Positions 32,876-40,459 of a DNA stretch of 41,541 nucleotides are shown piece after piece. The stretch spans positions 1 to 41,541 of the forward strand of contig JBLNDG010000013.1 in NCBI GenBank assembly GCA_050261415.1, in the 5' to 3' direction. Position numbers and translations under genes: made by a program. The stretch comes from JBLNDG01 sp050261415 (GTDB lineage: Bacteria > Bacillota > Clostridia > Lutisporales > Lutisporaceae). The notes below the pieces were generated by a model. The model was not told the DNA's origin. It ran no database searches and was given only the letters and a program-made list of their open reading frames with translations. Position 1 is the first letter of the stretch; each line of letters opens with the position of its first letter.

Positions 32876-33622
32876 TTATTGGTTGTCCTCTATTCCTGCA
32901 ATAAAGGGCTTGTAGGATGGATCTTTTTCGAGGGCTGTCATTCTTGCTTTTGCACCCTCCCTAAGTATCAGTGCCAGCTCTGCAGCTCTTTTTCCTATAT
33001 CTTGGGCTGATTGAAGTGCAACTATTGCATCATATTCATTTCTCCCAACCTGCTTTTCTATGGCATTTCTATCCCCATCATTGGATGTCCATCCTCCGCC
33101 ACCGATATATGACTGCCACATATCTCCGGTTACAGGTATGCACTGCATCAGCATGGCATGGTTTATAAGATCCGTGAGAGTATGCTCCTGGCCTGAGCAC
33201 ATGTGCATGCCTTGAGCTATACTGCCTATTACCTTCATCAATTTCGGGAGCTTTTCCATTCCGGAGGCATATAGGTTGCCGTATCTCCCGAAGGTTGAAT
33301 TGCCAAGCCTGTCGATGAAGCATTTCAGTTGACCGGGTATGCCCATATGATATATTGGAACGGAGTATATTATAACGTCTGCTGCCATCCACAGGTTCCT
33401 TAATTCTTGAAAATCATCTTTAATAATGCACTCTCCGCCATTCTCCCCGCACTTCCCGCAGGCTACACAGGGAGAAAACTTCTTACCCCTTACAGAATAC
33501 GATGTGCAGCTTCCGATTCCAGAAGCCGCTTCGCATGCAGCTTCAAGGGCTTTATTCATCAGGAATTCGCTGTTACCCTTTCTGGGGCTTCCACAAATCC
33601 CAAGGATATTAAGCTGTTTCAT
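32876..33622 (-). CDS. NADPH-dependent FMN reductase/flavodoxin-like protein
   Basis: This 248-residue flavodoxin-fold protein has the typical ILGICGSPRKGNSEFLMNKAL phosphate-binding start, the ferredoxin-like Cys motif SPCVACGKCGENGGECIIKDDFQ, and SVPIYHMGIPGQLKCFIDRL. The C-terminal extension (from about residue 185) is longer than in the smallest members. It can hold FMN and reduce quinones, iron or other acceptors. It follows the ABC ATPase gene and precedes the ferredoxin. Confidence 0.88.
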   Translation of the reverse strand: MKQLNILGICGSPRKGNSEFLMNKALEAACEAASGIGSCTSYSVRGKKFSPCVACGKCGENGGECIIKDDFQELRNLWMAADVIIYSVPIYHMGIPGQLKCFIDRLGNSTFGRYGNLYASGMEKLPKLMKVIGSIAQGMHMCSGQEHTLTDLINHAMLMQCIPVTGDMWQSYIGGGGWTSNDGDRNAIEKQVGRNEYDAIVALQSAQDIGKRAAELALILREGAKARMTALEKDPSYKPFIAGIEDNQ

Positions 33623-33643
33623 ATTTTCACCTCACGCTGTTTT

Positions 33644-35188
33644 TTATGATGCACTGCTCATTTCGGTTCCTGTCATCATAAGCCCTAGGGCATTAAGGTC
33701 GACCTCTTCCCTTTTTACAATTCCCATTATGCTGCCATGATACATTACAATAATTCTATCAGATAACTCTAAAAGCTCGTCCAAATCGCTGGATATCAGC
33801 AGGACTCCTACATTGTTGCGGGCACTTTCTACAAGCTTATCCCTCAGGTATTCCGTCGCACTAAAATCAAGACCTCTTGTAGGCTGGCAGGCAACTATGA
33901 CTTTTGGTTCTTCCATGAGGGTCCTTGCCAGCACAACCTTCTGCTGGTTTCCTCCCGACAGGTTTCTTATAGGTGCAAGTCCGTCAGATGTTTTTATATT
34001 GAAATCTTTTATAGCTTTTTCAGCATTTTTCTTTATACACTTATGCTGTATTGTTCCTCTCACCGAAAAAGGCTTCTTCTTGATACAATCCAATATAAGA
34101 TTTTCGGCAACAGACATATCTCCTATCATTCCTTTTTCATGTCTGTCTTCCGGTATGAATCCGACCCCTGCATACCGCCTTTTTTCTATACTCCAGTCAG
34201 TTATGTCTGTTCCTTTAAGTAAGACTTTTCCAGACTTTATAGTTTTTAGCCCCGATATTGCCTCGGCCATTTCTACTTGTCCGTTTCCGGCTACTCCTGC
34301 AATACCTACTATTTCACCGCTTCCTACGGCAAAGCTTATATTATCAACAACTGCCTTCTTATTTTCATTTTCAACCGTCATGTTTTCTATTTTCAATACA
34401 ATGTTGTTAACTTCTCCACTGTTTGTTTTCTTAGTAAGTGCTGATATGTCCCTATCGACCATCATCCTTGCAATCTCCGTTATGGATGTCTTTGACGTAT
34501 CAACCGTGTTTATATGCTTACCACCTCTTAATATGGTAATCTTATCACTTATCTGCATAGCTTCTTTAAGCTTATGTGTGACCAAAACGACGGAATAGCC
34601 CTTGTTCTTCAGGTTTACCAAAAACTTAAGGAGAGCATCCGCCTGCTGAGGGGTTAGTACTCCCGTAGGTTCATCAAGTATGAGCACCTTTGCACCTTGG
34701 TACAAGGCCTTTAATATTTCTACCTGCTGACGTTCTCCAATTGAAAGATTTTCAACCTTTTCCTTAAGTTTCAAATCAAAAAAGTATTCGGACTGAAGCT
34801 CATTGATCCTATCCTCATACAAATTCCATTTAGGCTTAAAATCTCTCCATTTCAGCGTAGGCATAACAATGTTTTCTATAACTGAATGGCTGTAAATAAG
34901 CGAGAAATGCTGATGGATCATTCCTATGCCCTTGTCTATGGCCATGTTGGGTGACCATTTATCCGGAGCCTTTTCGTCTCCTATAAATATGCTCCCGCTG
35001 TCCTGGTGATACATGCCGTAAAGTATATTCATAATGGTACTCTTACCTGCTCCATTTTCTCCCACAAGTGCTCTAATCTCTCCGGGTTCTAAGCTGAAGG
35101 ACACGCTATCCAAAGCGTTTACATTGCCAAATCTCTTATTTATGCTCTCCATTCGTATATAAGGTGCCGTTATTCTCGTATCTTTCAT
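33644..35188 (-). CDS. ABC importer ATPase, NupO-type (two ATPase domains)
   Basis: This 514-residue protein has two ABC domains. The first has Walker A GENGAGKST, signature LSIGERQQVEIL and Walker B VLILDEPTG. The second has the degenerate GVAGNGQVEM, LSGGNQQKVVLAR and VACQPTRGLD, the arrangement seen in sugar/nucleoside importers such as NupO. It energises the two permeases upstream. The ATG at 35188 follows GGAGGTGGATTT; the longer frame to 35251 overlaps an intercistronic hairpin and lacks a site. Confidence 0.93.
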   Translation of the reverse strand: MKDTRITAPYIRMESINKRFGNVNALDSVSFSLEPGEIRALVGENGAGKSTIMNILYGMYHQDSGSIFIGDEKAPDKWSPNMAIDKGIGMIHQHFSLIYSHSVIENIVMPTLKWRDFKPKWNLYEDRINELQSEYFFDLKLKEKVENLSIGERQQVEILKALYQGAKVLILDEPTGVLTPQQADALLKFLVNLKNKGYSVVLVTHKLKEAMQISDKITILRGGKHINTVDTSKTSITEIARMMVDRDISALTKKTNSGEVNNIVLKIENMTVENENKKAVVDNISFAVGSGEIVGIAGVAGNGQVEMAEAISGLKTIKSGKVLLKGTDITDWSIEKRRYAGVGFIPEDRHEKGMIGDMSVAENLILDCIKKKPFSVRGTIQHKCIKKNAEKAIKDFNIKTSDGLAPIRNLSGGNQQKVVLARTLMEEPKVIVACQPTRGLDFSATEYLRDKLVESARNNVGVLLISSDLDELLELSDRIIVMYHGSIMGIVKREEVDLNALGLMMTGTEMSSAS

Positions 35189-35236
35189 AAATCCACCTCC
35201 GGCTGGGTTTTCATAATATAGCTCAAGTAATATATA

Positions 35237-35303
35237 TAAGATGGGCTGCATATCTTATGGCTTTCATGTCAGAACTCTCTTCATAGAATTTGCAGCCATC
35301 TTA
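35237..35303. repeat. Intercistronic inverted repeat between substrate-binding and ATPase genes
   Basis: TAAGATGGGCTGCA (35237-35250) and TGCAGCCATCTTA (35291-35303) match over 13 bp with one bulged G, around 40 bases. No T run follows. A hairpin here could protect the upstream substrate-binding-protein mRNA and lower expression of the ATPase, as in other importer operons. Confidence 0.5.
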
Positions 35304-35328
35304 CTAAATTCAAAATTAATAACGGGTG

Positions 35329-36384
35329 TTACTTCATTATTTCCTTATGAATATTTACAGGAATCTTTATTTCACCGTTCTTGAACTTTGCTGTTGTATC
35401 AAGTATATCTTTTTCCACATCAGCCGGTACACTGCCTCTGAAGTCTGCAAAATTAAAGTATTTTGATCCAAGATCATAAACCTTTTTCTCAAGAGTACCA
35501 TTTGTGTAATCTTTAGCGATCTCATCATACATCGTTGGAGTATCCAGCATTAGGCTGGTCATTATAGCCTTGGGATTATCATTATAAAGATCCCAGCAGT
35601 ATCCAATAACCTTTGCGTTTTTTGATTCCGCAGCTTCATACACTCCTTTTGCAGCAGGCCCGGTAACTGTAAATATTACATCGGCCCCCTTTTGTATCTC
35701 AAGAAGTGTTATCTCTCTGTGTTTTGCAGTATCAACCCAGTCTCCTGCCCAATATACTTCAACCTCTGCTTTCGGGTTCACATATTTTGCACCTTCGATT
35801 ACGCCGCTGAACAAGCTCTCCAGAACCGGTATCGGTGATCCGCCCAAAAGACCTATTTTCCCTGTTTTGCTGGCTTTTGCCGCAGCAATTCCTACAAGAT
35901 TTCCGTATTCGTAAAAATTCGGTGCATAAGCCGCAACCTTAGGTGAATCCGGAAGTGCGTCAACTGCTGAGGTCATCAGCATCCAATTATCTTTAAACTG
36001 AGGGGCAAGTTCCTTCCATGATTCAATCATGCCGTTGTCAGGATATATTATCATGTCATATCCCTTGTCCAGGTAGTTAAGGGCGGTTTCACTGATTTTG
36101 GGATATGGTACGTTTTCAGCAACTGAAACATCCCATCCATACTTATCCTTTAAAACCATAAGCCCCTGGTAATGTGCTCTGTCCCAACCGCCGCCATTGG
36201 CAGGGTCAGGGACTGAAAACATAGATCCGACCTTTATTGTTTTAGGAGCCTCCTTAGGTTGCTCTGCTTTTTGCTGCTGCTGTGCTGAAGCTGCGGGAGC
36301 CTGGTTTGCTCCACAGCCTGTTAAAACTATTGAAATTGCCAATACTAACACAAACATAAACACTAAGCTTCTTTTTTTATTCAT
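35329..36384 (-). CDS. BMP-family substrate-binding lipoprotein of the ABC importer
   Basis: This 351-residue protein has a lipoprotein signal (MNKKRSLVFMFVLVLAISIVLTGC, lipobox LTGC, Cys24), a Gln/Ala-rich linker and a periplasmic-binding-protein fold. Landmarks include IKVGSMFSVPDPANGGGWDRAHYQG and ADVIFTVTGPAAKGVYEAAES. BMP/PnrA-type proteins bind nucleosides or other small polar solutes. The ATG follows GGAAGGGGAG. It is anchored outside the cell and hands substrate to the permeases. Confidence 0.92.
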   Translation of the reverse strand: MNKKRSLVFMFVLVLAISIVLTGCGANQAPAASAQQQQKAEQPKEAPKTIKVGSMFSVPDPANGGGWDRAHYQGLMVLKDKYGWDVSVAENVPYPKISETALNYLDKGYDMIIYPDNGMIESWKELAPQFKDNWMLMTSAVDALPDSPKVAAYAPNFYEYGNLVGIAAAKASKTGKIGLLGGSPIPVLESLFSGVIEGAKYVNPKAEVEVYWAGDWVDTAKHREITLLEIQKGADVIFTVTGPAAKGVYEAAESKNAKVIGYCWDLYNDNPKAIMTSLMLDTPTMYDEIAKDYTNGTLEKKVYDLGSKYFNFADFRGSVPADVEKDILDTTAKFKNGEIKIPVNIHKEIMK

Positions 36385-36451
36385 TTAATAAACTCCCCTT
36401 CCATTTCTACTTTTTTATTAGCAAACCCAGGGTCTAGTTTTAATAAGTAAA

Positions 36452-37324
36452 TCACCTCCTTAAATATATCTTGCCTACATCGGCGGGGCCTCTCATTTTC
36501 CCGCTCAAACTTACTACCAGCAATGTAAGTACGTATGGGAGCATGAAATAGTAATAGGGACTCAAACTGCTTCCCATTGCCTGAGATCTGAAAGCCAGTG
36601 CCTCTCCGCCTCCGAAAATTATCGTCGCAAGAGCCGCAAGTATAGGATTCCACTTGCCGAAATAAACTGCAGCCATTGCGATAAAACCTCTTCCCTGGGT
36701 CACATTGTCCGTAAATACCCTGACCCATCCTACAGTCAGAGCTGCGCCTCCCATAGACGATAGTACCGAAGCAACAATCAATGCAGTAGTTCTGACTTTC
36801 ATTACATTGATTCCGGCAGCATCCGCCGCAACAGCATTCTCACCCACAGAACGCATTTTAAGACCTGCTCCGGTTTTGAATAGAAACCACCATGTTAATG
36901 CAGTAAGAGCAAAGGCAAATATTTCAAAAGGAGATAAGCCGAGAAAAAGGGGTTTTATCATAGGAACCATCTCCTGGGCCTTTTCTCCTGCAAGTCTATA
37001 TACATAACTGGTAACACCCAGTGCAGCAAGGTTGAAAGCAATACCTACTACTACCTGATCTGTAGGAAGCTTCACCGATATGGCAGCTAACAGTATACCC
37101 GTCAATATTCCGGTAATAAGCGCAAAAAGTATACCCATCCATACGCTGCCTCCAAAAACCGTACCCAGTATTGCGCTCAGAGCCCCTACCAACATGACTC
37201 CCTCAACGCCCATATGAATTACCCCTGACCTTTCGGCTATAAGTACTCCAAGAGCACAATATATAACGGGAGTGGCTGCCCTTATGGTTGCCAATATAAA
37301 ATCAATATACCAACTCATATCCAT
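36452..37324 (-). CDS. ABC importer permease, NupQ-type
   Basis: This roughly 290-residue integral membrane protein has eight or more hydrophobic segments with the family stretches ERSGVIHMGVEGVMLVGAL and VGENAVAADAAGINVMKVRTTALIVAS. It pairs with the other permease and the double ATPase to form a NupOPQ/BmpA-type importer. The ATG at 37324 follows AAAGGA; a TTG at 37342, which would overlap the first permease gene, is possible. Confidence 0.9.
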   Translation of the reverse strand: MDMSWYIDFILATIRAATPVIYCALGVLIAERSGVIHMGVEGVMLVGALSAILGTVFGGSVWMGILFALITGILTGILLAAISVKLPTDQVVVGIAFNLAALGVTSYVYRLAGEKAQEMVPMIKPLFLGLSPFEIFAFALTALTWWFLFKTGAGLKMRSVGENAVAADAAGINVMKVRTTALIVASVLSSMGGAALTVGWVRVFTDNVTQGRGFIAMAAVYFGKWNPILAALATIIFGGGEALAFRSQAMGSSLSPYYYFMLPYVLTLLVVSLSGKMRGPADVGKIYLRR

Positions 37325-37338
37325 ACTAATCAATCCTT

Positions 37339-38412
37339 TCAACTCCTGCTGTTTATTTTCTTAAGCTTGGAGTAGGCACTGAGACATACAAAAATTATAA
37401 CCGGTATGCCTTGCATTATAGATATCATTGCTGAAGGTACTCCTGTCATTGCCTGCATATATCTGGCTCCCGTCTCAAGTATTGCAAGAATGAAAGCAAC
37501 CGGAATTATACCTAAAGGATTGGCACCAAGAAATGCAACCGAAATACCTGTAAACCCCCAGGAAAGTGCCCAACCTTCAGCAACTCTGTATGTTACTCCC
37601 ATAACTTCTATAGCACCTGCAAGTCCGGCTAATGCCGCACCGACAACTACAGATCCTATCAGTACTTTATTGACATTAATCCCGGCAGCTTTCGATGCCT
37701 CCCGATTAAAGCCTACAGCTTTAAGCTGAACTCCCATTACGGAATTTTTCATTAGCCATGCCGCTATAATCGCAATCAGTACTGCGAGCCATACCCCTAC
37801 ATGTATCCCTGTAGAAGCAGGAAATGCTGCAAGCCTGTAAGTCTGGGGGATACTTCTGCTAGCACCGTAGAAGGCCTTTGGGTCCTTCAAAACACTTGTT
37901 ACTAATGCATATACGAGATTTGTACATGCAAAATTCATCATCATCGTTGTAGTAACTTCGTTTGCTCCACTTTTTACTTTTAAAAACAACGGAATTAATA
38001 CTGCACCAACTCCTACCGCCATAGCGGTCAGCAATGCCATAAGTATGACGATAATCGGGCTTCCTTGCATGTTTGTAGCAACTACTACTGCAGCAAGTGC
38101 CCCAATCTCAAGCTGACCCTGACCGCCTATATTGAAAAAACCCGCCTTATACGGTATATAAACCGAAAGCCCTGTTAGAATAAGCGGTGCCATTTGCATC
38201 AACGTAAATACTATTGATCTTTTACCACTTAAAGCTCCTTGAAATAAAGCACATATAACACTCCACCAGTTAGCCCCGTAAATAAATGACAATAACGCTA
38301 AAACTGCAAGGGAAATAACTATGGATAAAATTGAAATACTGAATTCCGATTCAAAAATGTATTTCTTAATTTTTAAGTTTTTACTATTATTTAGAGCAAG
38401 TCTGTCATTCAC
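37339..38412 (-). CDS. ABC importer permease, NupP-type
   Basis: This 357-residue polytopic protein has about ten hydrophobic segments and the motifs KAGFFNIGGQGQLEIGALAAVV and AVGFNREASKAAGINVNKVL. It is the first gene of the importer operon, with a promoter just upstream (38484-38509) and the ATG after GGAGGAGTGA. It forms the transmembrane channel with the NupQ-type protein. Confidence 0.9.
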   Translation of the reverse strand: MNDRLALNNSKNLKIKKYIFESEFSISILSIVISLAVLALLSFIYGANWWSVICALFQGALSGKRSIVFTLMQMAPLILTGLSVYIPYKAGFFNIGGQGQLEIGALAAVVVATNMQGSPIIVILMALLTAMAVGVGAVLIPLFLKVKSGANEVTTTMMMNFACTNLVYALVTSVLKDPKAFYGASRSIPQTYRLAAFPASTGIHVGVWLAVLIAIIAAWLMKNSVMGVQLKAVGFNREASKAAGINVNKVLIGSVVVGAALAGLAGAIEVMGVTYRVAEGWALSWGFTGISVAFLGANPLGIIPVAFILAILETGARYMQAMTGVPSAMISIMQGIPVIIFVCLSAYSKLKKINSRS

Positions 38413-38483
38413 TCCTCCATAACCCCCTTAAAGCTGCTTCCATATAGTCATGAATTTTAACCGTCATTAACCATCAGCGATTT

Positions 38484-38509
38484 ATTATATATAATCAGCC
38501 CTCTTACAA
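38484..38509 (-). promoter_or_regulatory. Promoter of the ABC importer/oxidoreductase operon
   Basis: Minus-strand TTGTAA (38504-38509, overlapping the stop of the IclR-DUF917 gene) and the TATAAT/TAATAA box (38482-38489) are spaced 14-16 bp. The surrounding 18-bp plus-strand sequence CGATTTATTATATATAAT (38478-38495) is identical to one in the ydcF/lysE promoter region. It could be a shared operator or just a strong AT-rich promoter core. Confidence 0.5.
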
Positions 38510-40438
38510 TTCCTCCATTGGAACAAAACTAATCTCAGGATGTCCATATCTTGATCCACTGAAAACCTCTGCAATTTCCGGATCTTTCAGACCTGCTCTT
38601 AATCTTTCATGACTCGGCTGCCCAATAAGAACCATTTCCTTTCCTTCTTCAATATCAGTACTTAATATTCCGCTTCCATTATTGACATCAAGCATGCACA
38701 CAAGATCAGGAAAAACAGATTTGAGCTTTCTGTCAATCCATAAGGCCATGGTCTCATTCTTAATGACAAGCTTTGCTTTTACACCTTCAAAGACGCCTGT
38801 TCCGTCAAGCATTACATTAGTTATATAGAAGCCGCCTTTGTCTTCTCCTTCCAGTCTGCCAACCCTGCCCTGGAAAAGCTTTAAACCTTTCAGTTCGTCT
38901 GTAACAGCTGCAATCGGGTCCCTGCCCTCATTTCTGGCATTTATAAGTGCGCGTCCGATTTTTAAGGCTTTGGTTATGGTATTAGGAATAACAGATCTTT
39001 TCAACTCAATTCCACTCATCGGATAGTGGCTATTTGCTCCCATTCCGCCGCCTTTTGTAATCATCCACCTTCCGATTTCATCGGCAAAGGTGGCCTTTTC
39101 CTGCCCAGTCACTATTATGGTATTTCCCTGCATATCTACAAGCGGCATGGGAACCAGAGATATGTCATGCCCTAAAAAGCTTGCCATCTGGGTCTCCGGT
39201 GCGGATCTTCCCAATGAATCCCCATCTATCGTACTGATGCCCATCCTTGCTGCAAGAGACAGTATTACAGGCGTATTCAGTCCGCCAACTTCGAAAGGTA
39301 CAACATAGTCAATTTCTTTTCCTTTATAACTTGACATTGCCTTCATTGCTTCCATAAGTTCAAACTTTTCTTCCCATTGGCTAATTAGGCTGTCGGTATC
39401 TATACGATCAAGAAAACTTACTGATCCCATAATTCCACCACTTGCTACAAAAGCGTCATCGGATATATCATTGGGATCTACTATTGTGATTTCCCTTTTC
39501 ATTTTGAATTCATTTTCTAATATAGCTCTACCAAGCTTTGGGCTTCCCCCTCCACCAGTACCCAGTATTGCCAGACCTTCGAGCAATGGTTCTATATCCT
39601 CAGCCTTAAGAACATATTTGTTCATATAAATCCCCCTATAATTAATCTTGTTATAGAATCCGGTATACCCCATCTTCCTCGAAATCTTCTCCGCTTCCCG
39701 CATAGCGTGTGCAGCTATCCATTCTATCTTATCCTTCGATACCTGCATCACCGTTCCGGATACGCTCAGTGCAGCAACAGGCCTTCCGGAATAGTCAAAA
39801 ATAGGTACGGCTACGCATCTGATCGACTCCTCGTTTTCATTTTCATCCACAGCATAACCACATTCTCTTACGATGCTAAGATGCTTCATGAATTCTTCAA
39901 CATCAGTTATTGTATTTGAAGTAAGTTTAGGCATACCCTTAACTTTGAGATATCTTTTCACTTCTTTCTCGGGCAAATAAGCACATATAGCTTTTCCCAG
40001 AGAGGTGCTGTGAATAAAGCTCCTTTGCCCTACATATGAAGCCATTTGTATGCTTTGTCGGCTCTCCACCTTGTCTATATATACAATCTCGCTGTCTACC
40101 AGCAACGCCATATGGACAGTTCTCTGTGTAATTTCCTTAAGGTCTTTCAAAAACGGTTCTGCCAGGGATCTAAGCTCAAGATTATTCTTTACTATGCTTC
40201 CTATCTCCATAAATTTAAAGCCTAACCGATATTTGTCACTCTCTGAATCTCTTTGCACATACCCCTTTTTCTCAAGGGTATTTATAAGCTTACATACCGT
40301 GCCCTTTACAAGCCCCAAATCCTTGCTAAACTCAGTTATCCCTTTGGGTCTCCCCTTGTTTTCAACTAACGCATCCAATATAGTAAGAGCCCTTTCCACA
40401 GAAAGAACTATAGTTTTATCTTCAAAACTACTTTTCAA
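38504..40438 (-). CDS. IclR-type regulator in one frame with a DUF917 (S-methyl-thiohydantoin desulfurase-like) protein
   Basis: The frame codes 644 residues. Residues 1-271 are an IclR regulator: an HTH domain (about 12-60, ALTILDALVEN...KGTVCKLINTLEKKGYV) and an IclR effector domain with YIDKVESRQSIQMAS and SIRCVAVPIFDYSGRPVAALSVSG. Residues 272-644 are a full DUF917 protein (PF06032): ILGTGGGGSPKLGRAIL, ASGGIMGSVSFLD, DGDSLGRSAPETQMASFLG. No stop separates them, but an internal ATG (39625) follows AGGGGGATTTAT, so a free DUF917 protein may also be made. The start is a TTG at 40438. It probably controls the importer operon just downstream. Confidence 0.85.
   Translation of the reverse strand: MKSSFEDKTIVLSVERALTILDALVENKGRPKGITEFSKDLGLVKGTVCKLINTLEKKGYVQRDSESDKYRLGFKFMEIGSIVKNNLELRSLAEPFLKDLKEITQRTVHMALLVDSEIVYIDKVESRQSIQMASYVGQRSFIHSTSLGKAICAYLPEKEVKRYLKVKGMPKLTSNTITDVEEFMKHLSIVRECGYAVDENENEESIRCVAVPIFDYSGRPVAALSVSGTVMQVSKDKIEWIAAHAMREAEKISRKMGYTGFYNKINYRGIYMNKYVLKAEDIEPLLEGLAILGTGGGGSPKLGRAILENEFKMKREITIVDPNDISDDAFVASGGIMGSVSFLDRIDTDSLISQWEEKFELMEAMKAMSSYKGKEIDYVVPFEVGGLNTPVILSLAARMGISTIDGDSLGRSAPETQMASFLGHDISLVPMPLVDMQGNTIIVTGQEKATFADEIGRWMITKGGGMGANSHYPMSGIELKRSVIPNTITKALKIGRALINARNEGRDPIAAVTDELKGLKLFQGRVGRLEGEDKGGFYITNVMLDGTGVFEGVKAKLVIKNETMALWIDRKLKSVFPDLVCMLDVNNGSGILSTDIEEGKEMVLIGQPSHERLRAGLKDPEIAEVFSGSRYGHPEISFVPMEEL
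39625..39637 (-). promoter_or_regulatory. Internal ribosome-binding site and ATG of the DUF917 part
   Basis: Minus strand AGGGGGA (39631-39637) lies six bases before an in-frame ATG (39623-39625) exactly at the IclR/DUF917 junction. The DUF917 part has normal family length from this ATG (373 residues), suggesting separate initiation besides the fused product. Confidence 0.6.
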
Positions 40439-40459
40439 ATTCTAAACCGCCCCCCCGGG

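Noticed and set aside
36381..36728. 115-residue minus-strand frame within the importer permease region
   Set aside because: It overlaps the NupQ-type permease in another frame, shows no family features, and has no proper start context.
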